From Planctomycetota bacterium (GTDB lineage: Bacteria > Planctomycetota > MHYJ01 > WSZJ01 > JACPWG01): DNA of 64,000 nucleotides. A program made the position numbers and the translations under genes. Positions within the stretch are counted from its first letter, which is position 1, and each line of letters opens with the position of its first letter. Shown here in pieces: positions 41,093 through 50,307 of this stretch. Below the pieces are notes generated by a model. It was not told the origin of the DNA. It worked only from the letters and a program-made list of their open reading frames with translations, and searched no databases. The DNA lies in assembly GCA_016197205.1 (NCBI GenBank), contig JACPWG010000183.1, forward strand, positions 1-64,000, in the 5' to 3' direction.

Positions 41093-44000
41093 TCAAGTAT
41101 ACAGTACCCGGCGGTAGACCTGACGCTGCTCGTTCGCCGGGAAGACCACCGCGGATTGCCGGAGTCCAAGGCTCGTGGCCAGGTCCCCAGGTCCGGGCCT
41201 CGCGCCTGCGACACTCATGCAACCGGGCCTGGTGCATCCCTGGCTGCCAGTGCGGACGCTACGGTCGCGCGGATCCCGGTCTCGATCGCGCGGCCGCCCT
41301 CGAGCGCGACAAGGAAAACCTGCAGATCCGCGATCCACGCCCAGGCGCGGCCTGCAGGAGAGGCGACCATGCGGTTTAGGGGCTCGCCGAACCAAGCGAC
41401 AGGCCCCGTGGTGTCGGCGCGGATGACCCTTGAACCCACCGCTTCTGGGTGCCATAGCCAGGAGTGCCGTAGGCGTCCGCCCGCGCACCGTGTGGTCATC
41501 TGAGCCGCTGGCGAGGCGCGCTCCGTCCGACGAGAAGGCGACGCTGGAGACCAACTTCTTGTGGCCGTGCAGGCAGGCGAGTTCGCGACCGGTTGCACCC
41601 TCCCAAACCCTCACCGTCTTGTCGCGGGACCCGCTGGCGAGGCGCGCGCCGTCAGGTGAAAAGGCGACGCTGGTGACCGCATCCTCGTGCCCGCGAAGGC
41701 AGGCGAGTTCGCGGCCGGAGGCGGCGTCCCAGAGGCGCACTGTCTTGTCGCGGGACCCGCTGGCTAGGCGAGCGCTGTCCGGCGAAAAGCCAACGCTGAT
41801 GACCGCATCCTCATGTCCGCGTAGGCAGACGAGATCGCGACCAGCGGCCGCGTCCCAGAGTCGTACCGTCCAGTCCACGGACCCGCTGGCGAGGCGAACG
41901 CCGTCCGGCGAGAAGGCCACGCTGTTGACCTGTTCCTTGTGCCCGCGGAGGCAGGCGTGTTCGCGGCGGCTGGTTGCGTCCCAGAGGCGAACCGTCTTGT
42001 CGCGAGACCCGCTGGTGATGCACGCGCCGTCCGGCGAGAATGCGACGCCCCAGACCCAATCCCCATGCCCGCGGAAGCAGACGAGTTCATGGCCGGTGGC
42101 GGCGTCCCAGAGACGCGCCGTCTTGTCGTTGGATCCGCTGGCGAGGCGCGCGCCGTCCGGCGAGAAGGCGACGCTGGTGACTAGGTCGTCATGGCCGCGG
42201 AGGCAGGCGAGTTCGTGGCCGCCGGCGGTCTCCCAGAGGCGCACCGTGTAGTCGTACGACCCGGTAGCAAGGCGCGCGCCGTCCGGCGAAAAGGCGACGC
42301 TGCTGACCAACTTCTCATGACCGAGAAGGCAGGCGAGTTCGCGGCCGCCGGCCGCCTCCCACAAGCGCACCGTCTTGTCCTTGGACCCGCTGGCGAGGAG
42401 CACGCCGTTCGGCGAGAAAGCAACGCTGGTGATCCAATCCTCATGGCCACGAAGGAAGGCGAGTTCGCGACCTGAGGCGGCGTCCCAGAGGCGCACCGTT
42501 TTGTCCTTGGACCCGCTGGCGAGACGCGCGCCGTCCAAGGAGAAGCCGACACTGGTCACCCACCCCTTGTGCCCGCGAAGGCAGGCGAGATTGCGGCCGG
42601 TCGCGGCGTCCCAGAGCCGCACCGTATAGTCGGCGGACCCGCTGGCGAGGCGCGTGCCGTCCGGCGAGAAGGCGACGCTATTCACCCACCCCTCGTGCCC
42701 GCGGAGGCACATCAGAAGCGGCGAGTCCAACTGTGTCGCCGGCGGTCGCACAGCGCGCAGCCAGATGAAATCCGGCGTCCGCGCCTCCTTCGCCGCGCGC
42801 CATTTCTCCAGCAGTCGGCTCAGCCTCGGCCCGCGGCCCTCCCAGGGTGCACTCCCCGCCCCCCAACCGCCCTCCGGCGGGTCGTAATGGTGCGCCGCCT
42901 CGGCGCAGTCGTGCCACCAGCACGAGTTCCACAGGCACTGAAAGAGCACCGTCGGGTGCAGTTCGAGGAAGCCTGCGTCCCGCTTCACGCCCTTCCCGAT
43001 TAGCCGGACCAGTTCCCGCTTAGGCCGCTCCGCCGGCAGCTCCCGGGTCGCCGCCGCGAAGTGGTCCGCCAAGTCGAACACCCTCCCCAGTTCCGCCATC
43101 GCCTCCAGGTAGAAGATGTGCAACAGCAGTTTCTCCAGTTCGTCCCACTCCTCGCCGAGACGCAGATGGAACGGCAACTCCCCGAGGGCGCGCGGGCGCT
43201 CCCGACGCCAACCCATCGGATCGCCCGGCACACGGCAAGTCCGCAGGAAGTAGTTCGCGAGCCGCGCGTGCGCGTTGCGGAACCCGAGTAGCGGATCCTC
43301 CGCCGTCCCCGCGGGCTCGATGTACCGGGCGTCGCACGCGAACTTGAGCTGGTCGTGAAAAAAGGCCATCAGGCCCGCGCCCGTCTCCTCCCCCGCGGGC
43401 CTCAAGTAGGCTTGCAGCCCACGATAGAATGCCGTCCACCGCGCCTTCGGAAACACCGCCCCGCCCTCTCCCAGCAGGTCCAGCACCTCCGATTCCAACA
43501 GTCCCGTCCGCGAGACCGTCAGGTGCGTGCAGACCGTCTCCACCACGGCCCGACCATGGTCGTGCTCCAACCGCTCCAGCACCTGCGCGAACAGCTCCGG
43601 CAGCGCCGGCGGCAGCTTTTCGATTCGCGCCGGGAGCCCCTCGAAGTCGCCGAAGATGCACAGCTCCTCCGCCGCCACCCGCAGGTACAGCGGCAGCGCC
43701 GCATCCGGGCGCGACTCCGCGTCCAGCAACCGCTCAATCTGCTCGTCGCTCAGCTTCTTGCGCCGGTCGGCGAGGTACCCCTCCACCAGTGCGCGCCGCT
43801 CGTTCTCCGGCAGCACCGGCACGTCGATCAGGCAATTGGCTTGCACGTGCGCCCGCGCCCGCTCCAGGCAGTCGCCGGGCAGCGTGCTCGCGATGAGCCG
43901 CGCGCCCGCCGGCAGCACGAACGGCAGCCAGTCCAGGTGGTGAGCCCGGTGCTCCGTGTCGAGCTGGTTCAGCGCGTCCACGATCAGAATGACCCGACGC

Positions 44001-45385
44001 CCCGCCGCGGCCTGCGCCAAGAACTTCGGCAGCGCCCCGCGCAGCTCGTTCGGGTCGAGCGGGACCGCGTCCGCGATTTTGGCGGCGCGCCGCAACTCTT
44101 CGCAGATCGAGCGGAGCGTCGCGGTGAGGGCGGCAGACCCCGGCGACGCGCCGATGAAGTGCGCCACGACAAGCGACTTCGGGAAGCGCCTGCGACACTC
44201 CGCCACCACCTTCGCCATCAGCGCGGACTTCCCTCCGCCCGGCGCGCCGGTCAGGACCAGAGGCACCCCGGCTGTCGCGTCCGCCCGCGCCGCTCCCGCC
44301 CCCTCGTCGCCGGCATACGCCACGCACCGTTCGATGAGGTCCGCCCGCCCGTGGAACCGCCGCGTCCGCTCGGCCAGGAATCGCTCGTGGTAGGCGCGCT
44401 CCCGCTCGTGGTCGTCGAGCGGCGGCGTGGATGCAGCCGCCCCAAGCTCCTGCTCAATCGTCGCCCACAGGTCGTCGAGGATCAGCCGCCCCAGCTCCTC
44501 CATGCCCGTGAGCGCCGGCGTCCCGTGCGTCTCCACGGCGGCACGCGTCGTCGTACTCAGCCGCGGCAGTTCCGCCGGCGCCACCAGCCCGTCGGCGAGG
44601 GCCGCCCTGTCTTCCGCGGTCAGCTCCGCGGGCAGGAAACTCGGGTCGATCCGAAGCCCCGCATAGCCTGCGCCGTATTCGCGCACCGTCATCCGCTCCC
44701 CGCCCGACCGGATTCGCGTCTTGAGCGCCGCCAAGCGCTCCACCCGCGCCGGATCGCTCTCGGCGAACACCGCCCTCAAGGGCGGGGGGAACGCGGGGTC
44801 TTCATGCACGCGGTCGCGCCGCAGGTAGAAGAATGCGTGCGTCGCCGGGAAGCCCTTCTCGAACACGCCGCGCAGGATCTCCCGGGCCGTGACCGATTCA
44901 TCGGCCCGCGACAGCCCTGACGCCTCCCAGAAGCGGACGATGCGAGCCTCGCTGTCGGGCCCGGGCGACGGTTTCCGTCGAAGCCGGTAGACCGCCGGTA
45001 CGCTGTTCGGGTCGAGGCGATACCAGCGATCCAACAGCGTCGCGTCACTCGCGGCGATTCCGGGCGCACGCCGCGCCGCCTCGAAAGCCGGCGGCGGCAC
45101 CTCCTCGGCCGGTGGGACCCAGCCATAGCGCTCGCCCATGAGGCAGAGGAAGAACGGCCGGCAGCGTTCGATCTCTTCGAGGCAGATCCGAAGCGCCCCT
45201 TGCTGCTCCGCCTCCTCGCGGCTCACCCCCCAGCGCAGGTCGAATCCGAGGAAATCCGCCCCACGTCGCGCGCAGCGCTCGCGCAGCTCCGGGAACACGA
45301 ACCGATTGAGCTGATCGCGCTCCGCGTGCATGTCGCGGAACGTGGACGAGATGAAGACGCGGATCGTCTTGGCTTCGGCGGGCAT
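41093..45385 (-). CDS. DUF4062-NACHT-WD40 STAND protein, frameshifted near C-terminus
   Basis: A 1430-codon frame. Residues 7-95 are DUF4062 (IRVFISSTFRDMHAERDQL). A NACHT/AAA NTPase follows with Walker A GAPGGGKSALM near 377-387 and Walker B VILIVDALNQLD near 460. A helical region leads to WD40 blades of 42 residues, nine complete and a tenth cut short. The blades are almost identical apart from a few positions. In the tenth, after ASGSDDHTVR (41483), the frame shifts: a different frame ending at 41215 encodes a natural-looking end (VAWFGEPL, GRAWAW, VFLVALEG), while the annotated frame becomes Arg-rich nonsense. STAND NTPases of this layout resemble Avs-type immune receptors and fungal HET-E. 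Function inferred. Confidence 0.85.
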   Translation of the reverse strand: MPAEAKTIRVFISSTFRDMHAERDQLNRFVFPELRERCARRGADFLGFDLRWGVSREEAEQQGALRICLEEIERCRPFFLCLMGERYGWVPPAEEVPPPAFEAARRAPGIAASDATLLDRWYRLDPNSVPAVYRLRRKPSPGPDSEARIVRFWEASGLSRADESVTAREILRGVFEKGFPATHAFFYLRRDRVHEDPAFPPPLRAVFAESDPARVERLAALKTRIRSGGERMTVREYGAGYAGLRIDPSFLPAELTAEDRAALADGLVAPAELPRLSTTTRAAVETHGTPALTGMEELGRLILDDLWATIEQELGAAASTPPLDDHERERAYHERFLAERTRRFHGRADLIERCVAYAGDEGAGAARADATAGVPLVLTGAPGGGKSALMAKVVAECRRRFPKSLVVAHFIGASPGSAALTATLRSICEELRRAAKIADAVPLDPNELRGALPKFLAQAAAGRRVILIVDALNQLDTEHRAHHLDWLPFVLPAGARLIASTLPGDCLERARAHVQANCLIDVPVLPENERRALVEGYLADRRKKLSDEQIERLLDAESRPDAALPLYLRVAAEELCIFGDFEGLPARIEKLPPALPELFAQVLERLEHDHGRAVVETVCTHLTVSRTGLLESEVLDLLGEGGAVFPKARWTAFYRGLQAYLRPAGEETGAGLMAFFHDQLKFACDARYIEPAGTAEDPLLGFRNAHARLANYFLRTCRVPGDPMGWRRERPRALGELPFHLRLGEEWDELEKLLLHIFYLEAMAELGRVFDLADHFAAATRELPAERPKRELVRLIGKGVKRDAGFLELHPTVLFQCLWNSCWWHDCAEAAHHYDPPEGGWGAGSAPWEGRGPRLSRLLEKWRAAKEARTPDFIWLRAVRPPATQLDSPLLMCLRGHEGWVNSVAFSPDGTRLASGSADYTVRLWDAATGRNLACLRGHKGWVTSVGFSLDGARLASGSKDKTVRLWDAASGRELAFLRGHEDWITSVAFSPNGVLLASGSKDKTVRLWEAAGGRELACLLGHEKLVSSVAFSPDGARLATGSYDYTVRLWETAGGHELACLRGHDDLVTSVAFSPDGARLASGSNDKTARLWDAATGHELVCFRGHGDWVWGVAFSPDGACITSGSRDKTVRLWDATSRREHACLRGHKEQVNSVAFSPDGVRLASGSVDWTVRLWDAAAGRDLVCLRGHEDAVISVGFSPDSARLASGSRDKTVRLWDAASGRELACLRGHEDAVTSVAFSPDGARLASGSRDKTVRVWEGATGRELACLHGHKKLVSSVAFSSDGARLASGSDDHTVRGRTPTALLAMAPRSGGFKGHPRRHHGACRLVRRAPKPHGRLSCRPRLGVDRGSAGFPCRARGRPRDRDRDPRDRSVRTGSQGCTRPGCMSVAGARPGPGDLATSLGLRQSAVVFPANEQRQVYRRVLYT
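41475..42712 (-). repeat. 126-bp internal repeats encoding WD40 blades
   Basis: Nine full and one partial 126-bp units in tandem inside the STAND gene. DNA identity between neighbours is high, with variation focused at a few codons (after GH, and around GSxDxT). This suggests recent duplication and gene conversion. Confidence 0.85.
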
Positions 45386-46108
45386 TCACCGTCTCCCGGC
45401 AAACGGCGGGGCGGCCGCTCGGCAGCCACCTTCCGTGACGGGCACAGAATACGTCAACCCCGCGTCTTCGTCAACGTGCACGATACCCAGGGACGAGTGC
45501 CGACCTGGTGGACCGGATTCTCGAAACCGCGGATTTCCCAGGGCAGCCGATGGCCGCAACCAAAGGGACGAGCCACCGAAGACGCCGAAAACACCGAAAG
45601 ACGAACCGCGAATTTTGCCAATTTCGCGACTTTTCTGCGGAGAATTCGTTTCCAGAAAAACAAGTTTTTGCGAGCTTGTGTCACAGATTTCGAATCTGTG
45701 CACTCGCCGTTACTATGTGTCACAACCGCGCAGAAGTTTGTTTTTTCGGCAACAATTTCTCTCCAGTAGGCGATCGGTTGCGGGGCCAAACCCAAGGGAA
45801 CCGAAGGACGCGCTGAGACCGCTCCCTCACGGTCGCGGTTCGGATCGGCTGCGCCCGTCGATACGCAAGAATTTCGTCGTTCGGTGTCTTCGGCGTTTTC
45901 GGTGGCCCGTCCCTTTGGTTGCGGCCAGGGGCTGCCCTGGGAAATCTGTGGTTCCCTTTGGGTTTCGGGCGCTAGCCTGACTTGGAAATGGGCCAGTAGA
46001 GGACTGGGACGGAGACTACCGTGCGGCTGTCGGGAGGGAGCCTCGAAGTCCCTGGGTCCAGTGACAATCCGAGTTGACTCGCTCAGATTATCGCGATAAA
46101 CTGAGCGC
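45386..46108. repeat. Repeat island bounded by 67-bp inverted repeats
   Basis: No gene is supported in these 723 bp. A block starting CAGGGCAGCCGATGGCCGCA at 45540 and containing ACCAAAGGGACG and GCCACCGAAGACGCCGAA is repeated in inverted form at about 45871-45940, so the two can pair over about 67 bp. Between them lie CACAGATTTCGAATCTGTG (45681-45699), a block related to 28972-29010, and a copy of the GAGACCGCTCCCT repeat (45810-45841). The right edge leads into the promoter of the DUF4143 gene. Confidence 0.7.
46074..46107 (+). promoter_or_regulatory. Promoter inside a 28-bp palindrome, DUF4143 gene
   Basis: TTGACT (46074-46079) and TAAACT (46097-46102) are 17 bp apart. A palindrome with arms CGCTCAGATTATCG and CGATAAACTGAGCG (13 of 14 positions pair) covers 46080-46107 and thus the -10 box. 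The ATG follows at 46109, only 6 bp past the -10, so the message would be leaderless and an operator-bound repressor would block it. Confidence 0.65.
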
Positions 46109-47353
46109 ATGAGCACGAAGATCGAGCGGGCGCTCCCCGGGGTGGCCTTCGACCCTGCCCTGACGCGCGGGAAAATGGTCCTCGTCGCCGGGCCTCGCCA
46201 GGCGGGCAAGACGACCATGGTGCGAGCCTGGCTGGAGCGCGTGGGGTGCGGCCCGCTCTACTACAACTGGGACGACCCGCGCGTGCGCCGCGCCTACCGC
46301 CAGGACCCGCACTTCTTCGAGGCCGCCGCCCGAGGCTCCGGCGCGCAGCCTCCGTGGATTGCGGTGGACGAGCTCCACAAGGCCACGCGATGGCGCGACA
46401 TCCTCAAGGGCTGGTTCGACGTCTTCGGCCGGGATTTCCGTTTCGTCGTCACCGGGAGCGCTCGACTCGACCTCTTTCGCCGTGCCGGGGATTCCTTGGT
46501 AGGGCGCTATTTCCTGTTTCACCTGTTTCCGCTCTCCTTTGGGGAACTGTCGGGCGCCGCGAAGGCCGGCCGACTTCCCGCCTGGCTTGGGTCTCCTGCC
46601 GCCCGGGCGCCGTCCTGGGACTCGTCTCCCCGGTCGCGCGCCCTCTTCGATACGTACCTGCGTCGTGGCCCCTTCCCGGAGCCGCTACTGGCGGACTCGG
46701 ACCGGTTTTCACGGCGCTGGGCGACCGACTATCTCTCCCTGCTGGTCCGACAGGATCTGCGCGATCTCACCCGAATTACCCAGCTCGACCGCCTGGAGAG
46801 CCTCGTGGAACTCCTCCCCGGGCGCGTTGGGTCTCCGGTCTCGTACTCGTCGCTCGGCCGAGTCCTCGAGACGGCGCACACCTCCGTACGCTTGTGGCTG
46901 GAGGCGCTGCGCCGCCTTTACCTCGTATTCCCGGTCCGGCCCTACGCTCGAAACCTCCGGCGTGCGTTGCGCCGGGAGCCGAAGTGGTATTTCCTGGACT
47001 GGGCGCACGTGCCGGCGAGTTGGGCTCGGCTGGAGAATCTGGTGGCCTCTGTCCTTTGGCAGGCATGCCAGTCCTGGACGGACGCGGGCCTGGGGAAGTT
47101 CGAGCTCCGCTACCTGCGTACCTTGGACAAAAAAGAGATCGACTTCGTTTTGCTTCGTGACGGCCGTCCGGCCGCGGCGATCGAGGTGAAGGAGGCTGAC
47201 GTGGTCGCGGCTCCGCCGCTTGTCCGTCGGGAGTCGTATCTCGGCTGCGAATTGCCCGGGCTTCAGGTGGTCGGCGTTCAAGACATCGCCCGGCGCGTCG
47301 ACCGTCGGCTCTGGGTCGTGAGCGCCGATCGCTTCCTGAGCAACTTGGCGTGA
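46109..47353 (+). CDS. AAA ATPase with DUF4143 nuclease-like domain
   Basis: A 414-residue protein of the AAA_14/DUF4143 family. Walker A is GPRQAGKT at 28-35, Walker B WIAVDELHKA near 86-95, and sensor FVVTGSARLDLF. The C-terminal domain carries a PD-(D/E)xK-like set: E343-I-D345 followed by E359-V-K361 (KKEIDFVLL ... AAIEVKEA), typical of restriction-endonuclease folds. Such proteins are common in accessory regions and their function is poorly known; some are linked to conflict systems. The gene stands alone, with its own palindromic promoter and no ribosome site. Confidence 0.82.
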   Translation: MSTKIERALPGVAFDPALTRGKMVLVAGPRQAGKTTMVRAWLERVGCGPLYYNWDDPRVRRAYRQDPHFFEAAARGSGAQPPWIAVDELHKATRWRDILKGWFDVFGRDFRFVVTGSARLDLFRRAGDSLVGRYFLFHLFPLSFGELSGAAKAGRLPAWLGSPAARAPSWDSSPRSRALFDTYLRRGPFPEPLLADSDRFSRRWATDYLSLLVRQDLRDLTRITQLDRLESLVELLPGRVGSPVSYSSLGRVLETAHTSVRLWLEALRRLYLVFPVRPYARNLRRALRREPKWYFLDWAHVPASWARLENLVASVLWQACQSWTDAGLGKFELRYLRTLDKKEIDFVLLRDGRPAAAIEVKEADVVAAPPLVRRESYLGCELPGLQVVGVQDIARRVDRRLWVVSADRFLSNLA

Positions 47354-47416
47354 TCGCGACTCCACAGGTCGCCGCACCGGGAGGAGTGAGCGCAATCGCC
47401 ACCCGTCGCGACCCTC

Positions 47417-47582
47417 AGTACCGCCCCACAGAATTGGGTGACCAACTTGCTCGGCGATTTCGGCCGCCCGCTCTGCTGCGCTCGCTCGCCGTAGTTCTCC
47501 GGTACTACGCCTCGCTCGCGCGCCTCGCGGGCGGCCAAGCTCGCCTTCGCCGATTGGCCACCGACTTCCGTGGAGCGGCACT
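47417..47582 (-). repeat. 166-bp inverted-repeat element, copy 3
   Basis: Runs from AGTACCGCCCCACAG to CTCCACGG... ending GGCACT (plus strand CGTGGAGCGGCACT). It is inverted relative to the copies at 22856 and 25575, and the same length. It lies between two convergent genes and its last base is the last base of the rifampicin-phosphotransferase-like stop codon. Confidence 0.9.
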
Positions 47583-50155
47583 CAGGCCCCCGCCCCCTCC
47601 GCCTCTCTCCTCACCGTACCCGCCACCCCGTCCACGACCACGCGCTCCCCGTCCCGCAGCACGCGCGTGGCGCCGCGCACGCCGAAGACCGACGGGATCC
47701 CCATCTCGCGCGCGACGACCGCGGCGTGGCACATGGCGCCCCCAACCTCCATCACGAGCGCGGCGGCGCGCGGAAAGAGCGGTGTCCAGCCCGGGTCCGC
47801 CAGTTCCACGACGAGCACGTCCCCCTCCCGCATGGCGCGCGGATTCGGCTCGCGCAAGATCCGCACCGGGCCGGCCGCGCGTCCCGCCCCGACGCCGGTC
47901 CCGCGCAGGACGCCGGCCGCCGCCTGCGCCGCCTCCACCTCCGCGGACCGCCGGTCCGGGACCGGCACGCCGTCCGAGCGCACGACGTCCGGCGCCGGGC
48001 GGGCCTGCAGCTCCGCGTGCCGGCGCCTGCGCTCGGCTACCCGCACGCGCGCGTCCGCGGGCGGCCGCCCGCTTCGCGCCGCAGCCTGCGCCTCGACCCA
48101 CTCCAGATAGAGCACGTCGTCGGCCCGTTCAAGCCAACCGCGCTGCGCAAAGCGTTTTCCCAGCTCGAGCATGGCTCGCCGGATGCGCTGGAAGATCACC
48201 ATCGTGTGGTGCTTCGGGGCCTCGCGGACCGGCACATAGGGCGTGACCGCCGCGGCCAGCGCGCGCAGGAACGGTCGCCGCCACGCCGGCGCGGACGCGC
48301 ACGCCGCCGCGACCTCCGCGCTCCGCTCCGCGCGCAGGCGCGCCATCCGCGCGGACAGGCGCTCCCGACCTGCGGAGGCAAGCCCGGCCCGCACGAGCTC
48401 GACGAGCATCGAGGGATCCTCCGACCACCGCGGCGCGCCGAGGTCGAACTCCTTCGTCCCGCGATGGCCCACGCCGTCCAGGAAAGAGCGAAACCGTGCG
48501 AGCCACGTCCGGCCCGCAGCGTCGGCCAGCAGTCGCGCTTCCAGCGCAGCCCATGGGCCCGATGCGCAAAACAGGCCCGTCACGGGTCGGGCCGCCTCGA
48601 CCAGCTCGTCGATGCCCAGCGAAATCGCCGTGGTCGGGTTTCCCTCTATGCCGACCAGGAGCCGGCGCGCGGCCTCCGGGTAGGGGCGGAACGCCAACTC
48701 GGCCGCGGCAAGGACCAGCCCGCCGAAGGCCATGATCTGGATGCCGTCGCGGAGCGGGGCGACGGCCGGCGACGAGAAGAGCAGCAGTTCCGTAGCCAGC
48801 TCCCGATCGTCGAGCGTTTCGAGGGGCGGTCGCCGGAGCACGGCCTCCGCGCAACCGGCCAGCAGCGCCAGCGACCGGCGCGGCCGGCATGCCGCCAGCA
48901 CGCGGGCCAGGACCCGCACGCTGGCGATGCCCACGCCGATCCAGCGTCGCACCGCCGGCCCGGGCAAGCGTCGCGGCCGCAGGACCCCGGCCGCGAGCAA
49001 CTCGCGGAGCACGCCCGCGGCTTCGACGTCGATGAAGGGGATGAGGCGGGGCAGGAACGGCCCGAAAGCCGGGGTCGCGAGGGCCGCGTTCATGTTCCAG
49101 TAGATCCGTCCTTGCACGAGGTCGAGGCCGAAGAGCCGGCGGAAATCGGGAGAGCCGGGCGCGGTCGCGAAGAGGTGCTCGGTCAGGAACGGGAGCATTT
49201 CGTCCCGCCAGAAGCCCCAGACCAGCGGGGAGAGGGCGTCGGGCATGGTCTCGCGGACGTTCCAGTTCGCCCACACGGTGACCGGCCCGTCGCGGGCGTC
49301 CGGGCAGGAGCGCTCGACGTCGGGCGGCGGCGGCAGGGGGGCGACCGCGGTGATCGCCCGCGCCTGCAGCCACCACAGCCGCCCGCCCGCATCGAGCGCC
49401 CACTCCAGGTCGAGGAGCGGCCGGCCGAGCCGGGTCGCGATGCGCGCCGCCTCGGCAGCGACGCGCGCCGCCTCCGGAACGGAGAGGGCCGCCGCGTCCC
49501 CGCGCGCCTCGAGCCGCGGCTCCCAGCCGCCGAGCCCGGTCGCGTACACGCGCCACCGTTCGGGCCGGGCGCGCCCCGAGACGAGCGCGTCTCCGAGGCC
49601 GGGCACCGCTTCCACGAGGCTGGCCCCGTCACGCCCCATCGGGTCGCGCGTGAAGCAAACGCCCGCGGCCCGGGCGTGCACCATGCTCTGGACGACGAGG
49701 CCGACGGGGATCGAGACCGGAGACGTCGAGGCCGGCGGGGCTGACGGCGAAGCGCTTGTCGGCGCGGCGGTCGGCGCGGCGTAGGCACGGACGCGCTCGT
49801 TAGCTCCCGAGGCCGCGCAGCGCGTCGCCGCGGCGACGGCAGCTTCGACGGTCGACACGCCGAGGACGGTGTCGAAGAGACCGGCGTAAGACCGCCCGCT
49901 TCCGTCCTCACCGACGGCGGAGGAGCGAACCGCCACAGGCCCGCCCGCGAGCAGCGCCGCGGCTGCCGTGCGAAAGGCCGCGCGGTCCGACTCTCTCCAG
50001 CCTGCCGGCCCGCCCGCGTCCCGTGCGGCCACGGCGAAGCCGGGCGGGACCTTCGCCCCGGCTGCATGCAGGCGCCCCAGACCCGCGGCCTTGCCGCCGA
50101 ACGACGCGTCCGCGTCGAGGCCGAGACCGGCGAGAGTGCAGAGGAAATTTCCCAT
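47582..50155 (-). CDS. PEP-utilising enzyme, rifampicin phosphotransferase-like
   Basis: An 857-residue protein with the layout of rifampicin phosphotransferase (Rph) and PEP synthase. The N-terminal ATP-grasp domain (SFGGKAAGLGRLHAAGAKVP, VAVRSSAVGEDGSGRSYAG, GVCFTRDPMG) is followed by a central binding domain. A C-terminal swivelling phosphohistidine domain reads GGAMCHAAVVAREMGIPSVF with His810. Rph proteins are about 865 residues long, which fits better than PEP synthase. ATG 50155 starts at the ATP-grasp fold. An Ala/Pro/Ser-rich insert near 125-150 is unusual. The natural substrate may not be rifampicin; that name indicates family only. Confidence 0.85.
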   Translation of the reverse strand: MGNFLCTLAGLGLDADASFGGKAAGLGRLHAAGAKVPPGFAVAARDAGGPAGWRESDRAAFRTAAAALLAGGPVAVRSSAVGEDGSGRSYAGLFDTVLGVSTVEAAVAAATRCAASGANERVRAYAAPTAAPTSASPSAPPASTSPVSIPVGLVVQSMVHARAAGVCFTRDPMGRDGASLVEAVPGLGDALVSGRARPERWRVYATGLGGWEPRLEARGDAAALSVPEAARVAAEAARIATRLGRPLLDLEWALDAGGRLWWLQARAITAVAPLPPPPDVERSCPDARDGPVTVWANWNVRETMPDALSPLVWGFWRDEMLPFLTEHLFATAPGSPDFRRLFGLDLVQGRIYWNMNAALATPAFGPFLPRLIPFIDVEAAGVLRELLAAGVLRPRRLPGPAVRRWIGVGIASVRVLARVLAACRPRRSLALLAGCAEAVLRRPPLETLDDRELATELLLFSSPAVAPLRDGIQIMAFGGLVLAAAELAFRPYPEAARRLLVGIEGNPTTAISLGIDELVEAARPVTGLFCASGPWAALEARLLADAAGRTWLARFRSFLDGVGHRGTKEFDLGAPRWSEDPSMLVELVRAGLASAGRERLSARMARLRAERSAEVAAACASAPAWRRPFLRALAAAVTPYVPVREAPKHHTMVIFQRIRRAMLELGKRFAQRGWLERADDVLYLEWVEAQAAARSGRPPADARVRVAERRRRHAELQARPAPDVVRSDGVPVPDRRSAEVEAAQAAAGVLRGTGVGAGRAAGPVRILREPNPRAMREGDVLVVELADPGWTPLFPRAAALVMEVGGAMCHAAVVAREMGIPSVFGVRGATRVLRDGERVVVDGVAGTVRREAEGAGA

Positions 50156-50253
50156 GGGTCTGCCGTGAGCTGCGGTTCGGATTTCACCCCGCCCAGGCGA
50201 TCGGTCGAGAGGGCGGCGGAGCGTCCGGAGCGGCGACTCCCTCGAGTCCGGTA

Positions 50254-50283
50254 TTGATTCTCCCCGCGGAGACGGATTATAAT
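50254..50283 (+). promoter_or_regulatory. Promoter for the GNAT gene
   Basis: TTGATT (50254-50259) and a perfect TATAAT (50278-50283) are 18 bp apart, 24 bp before the ATG with GGAGG between them. Confidence 0.65.
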
Positions 50284-50307
50284 GCCTACCGGCGGAGGAT
50301 CCAGCCC

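Noticed and set aside
41475..42712. Regular 126-bp repeats that could suggest a CRISPR-like array
   Set aside because: The units are contiguous, in frame and encode WD40 blades with GH and WD landmarks. There are no spacers and no cas genes.
47425..47580. A shared frame (RSLAVVLRYYASLARLAG) open in all three copies of the 166-bp repeat
   Set aside because: No start codon or ribosome site, both strands are open, and the conserved feature is base pairing of the ends rather than protein. Treated as repeat DNA.
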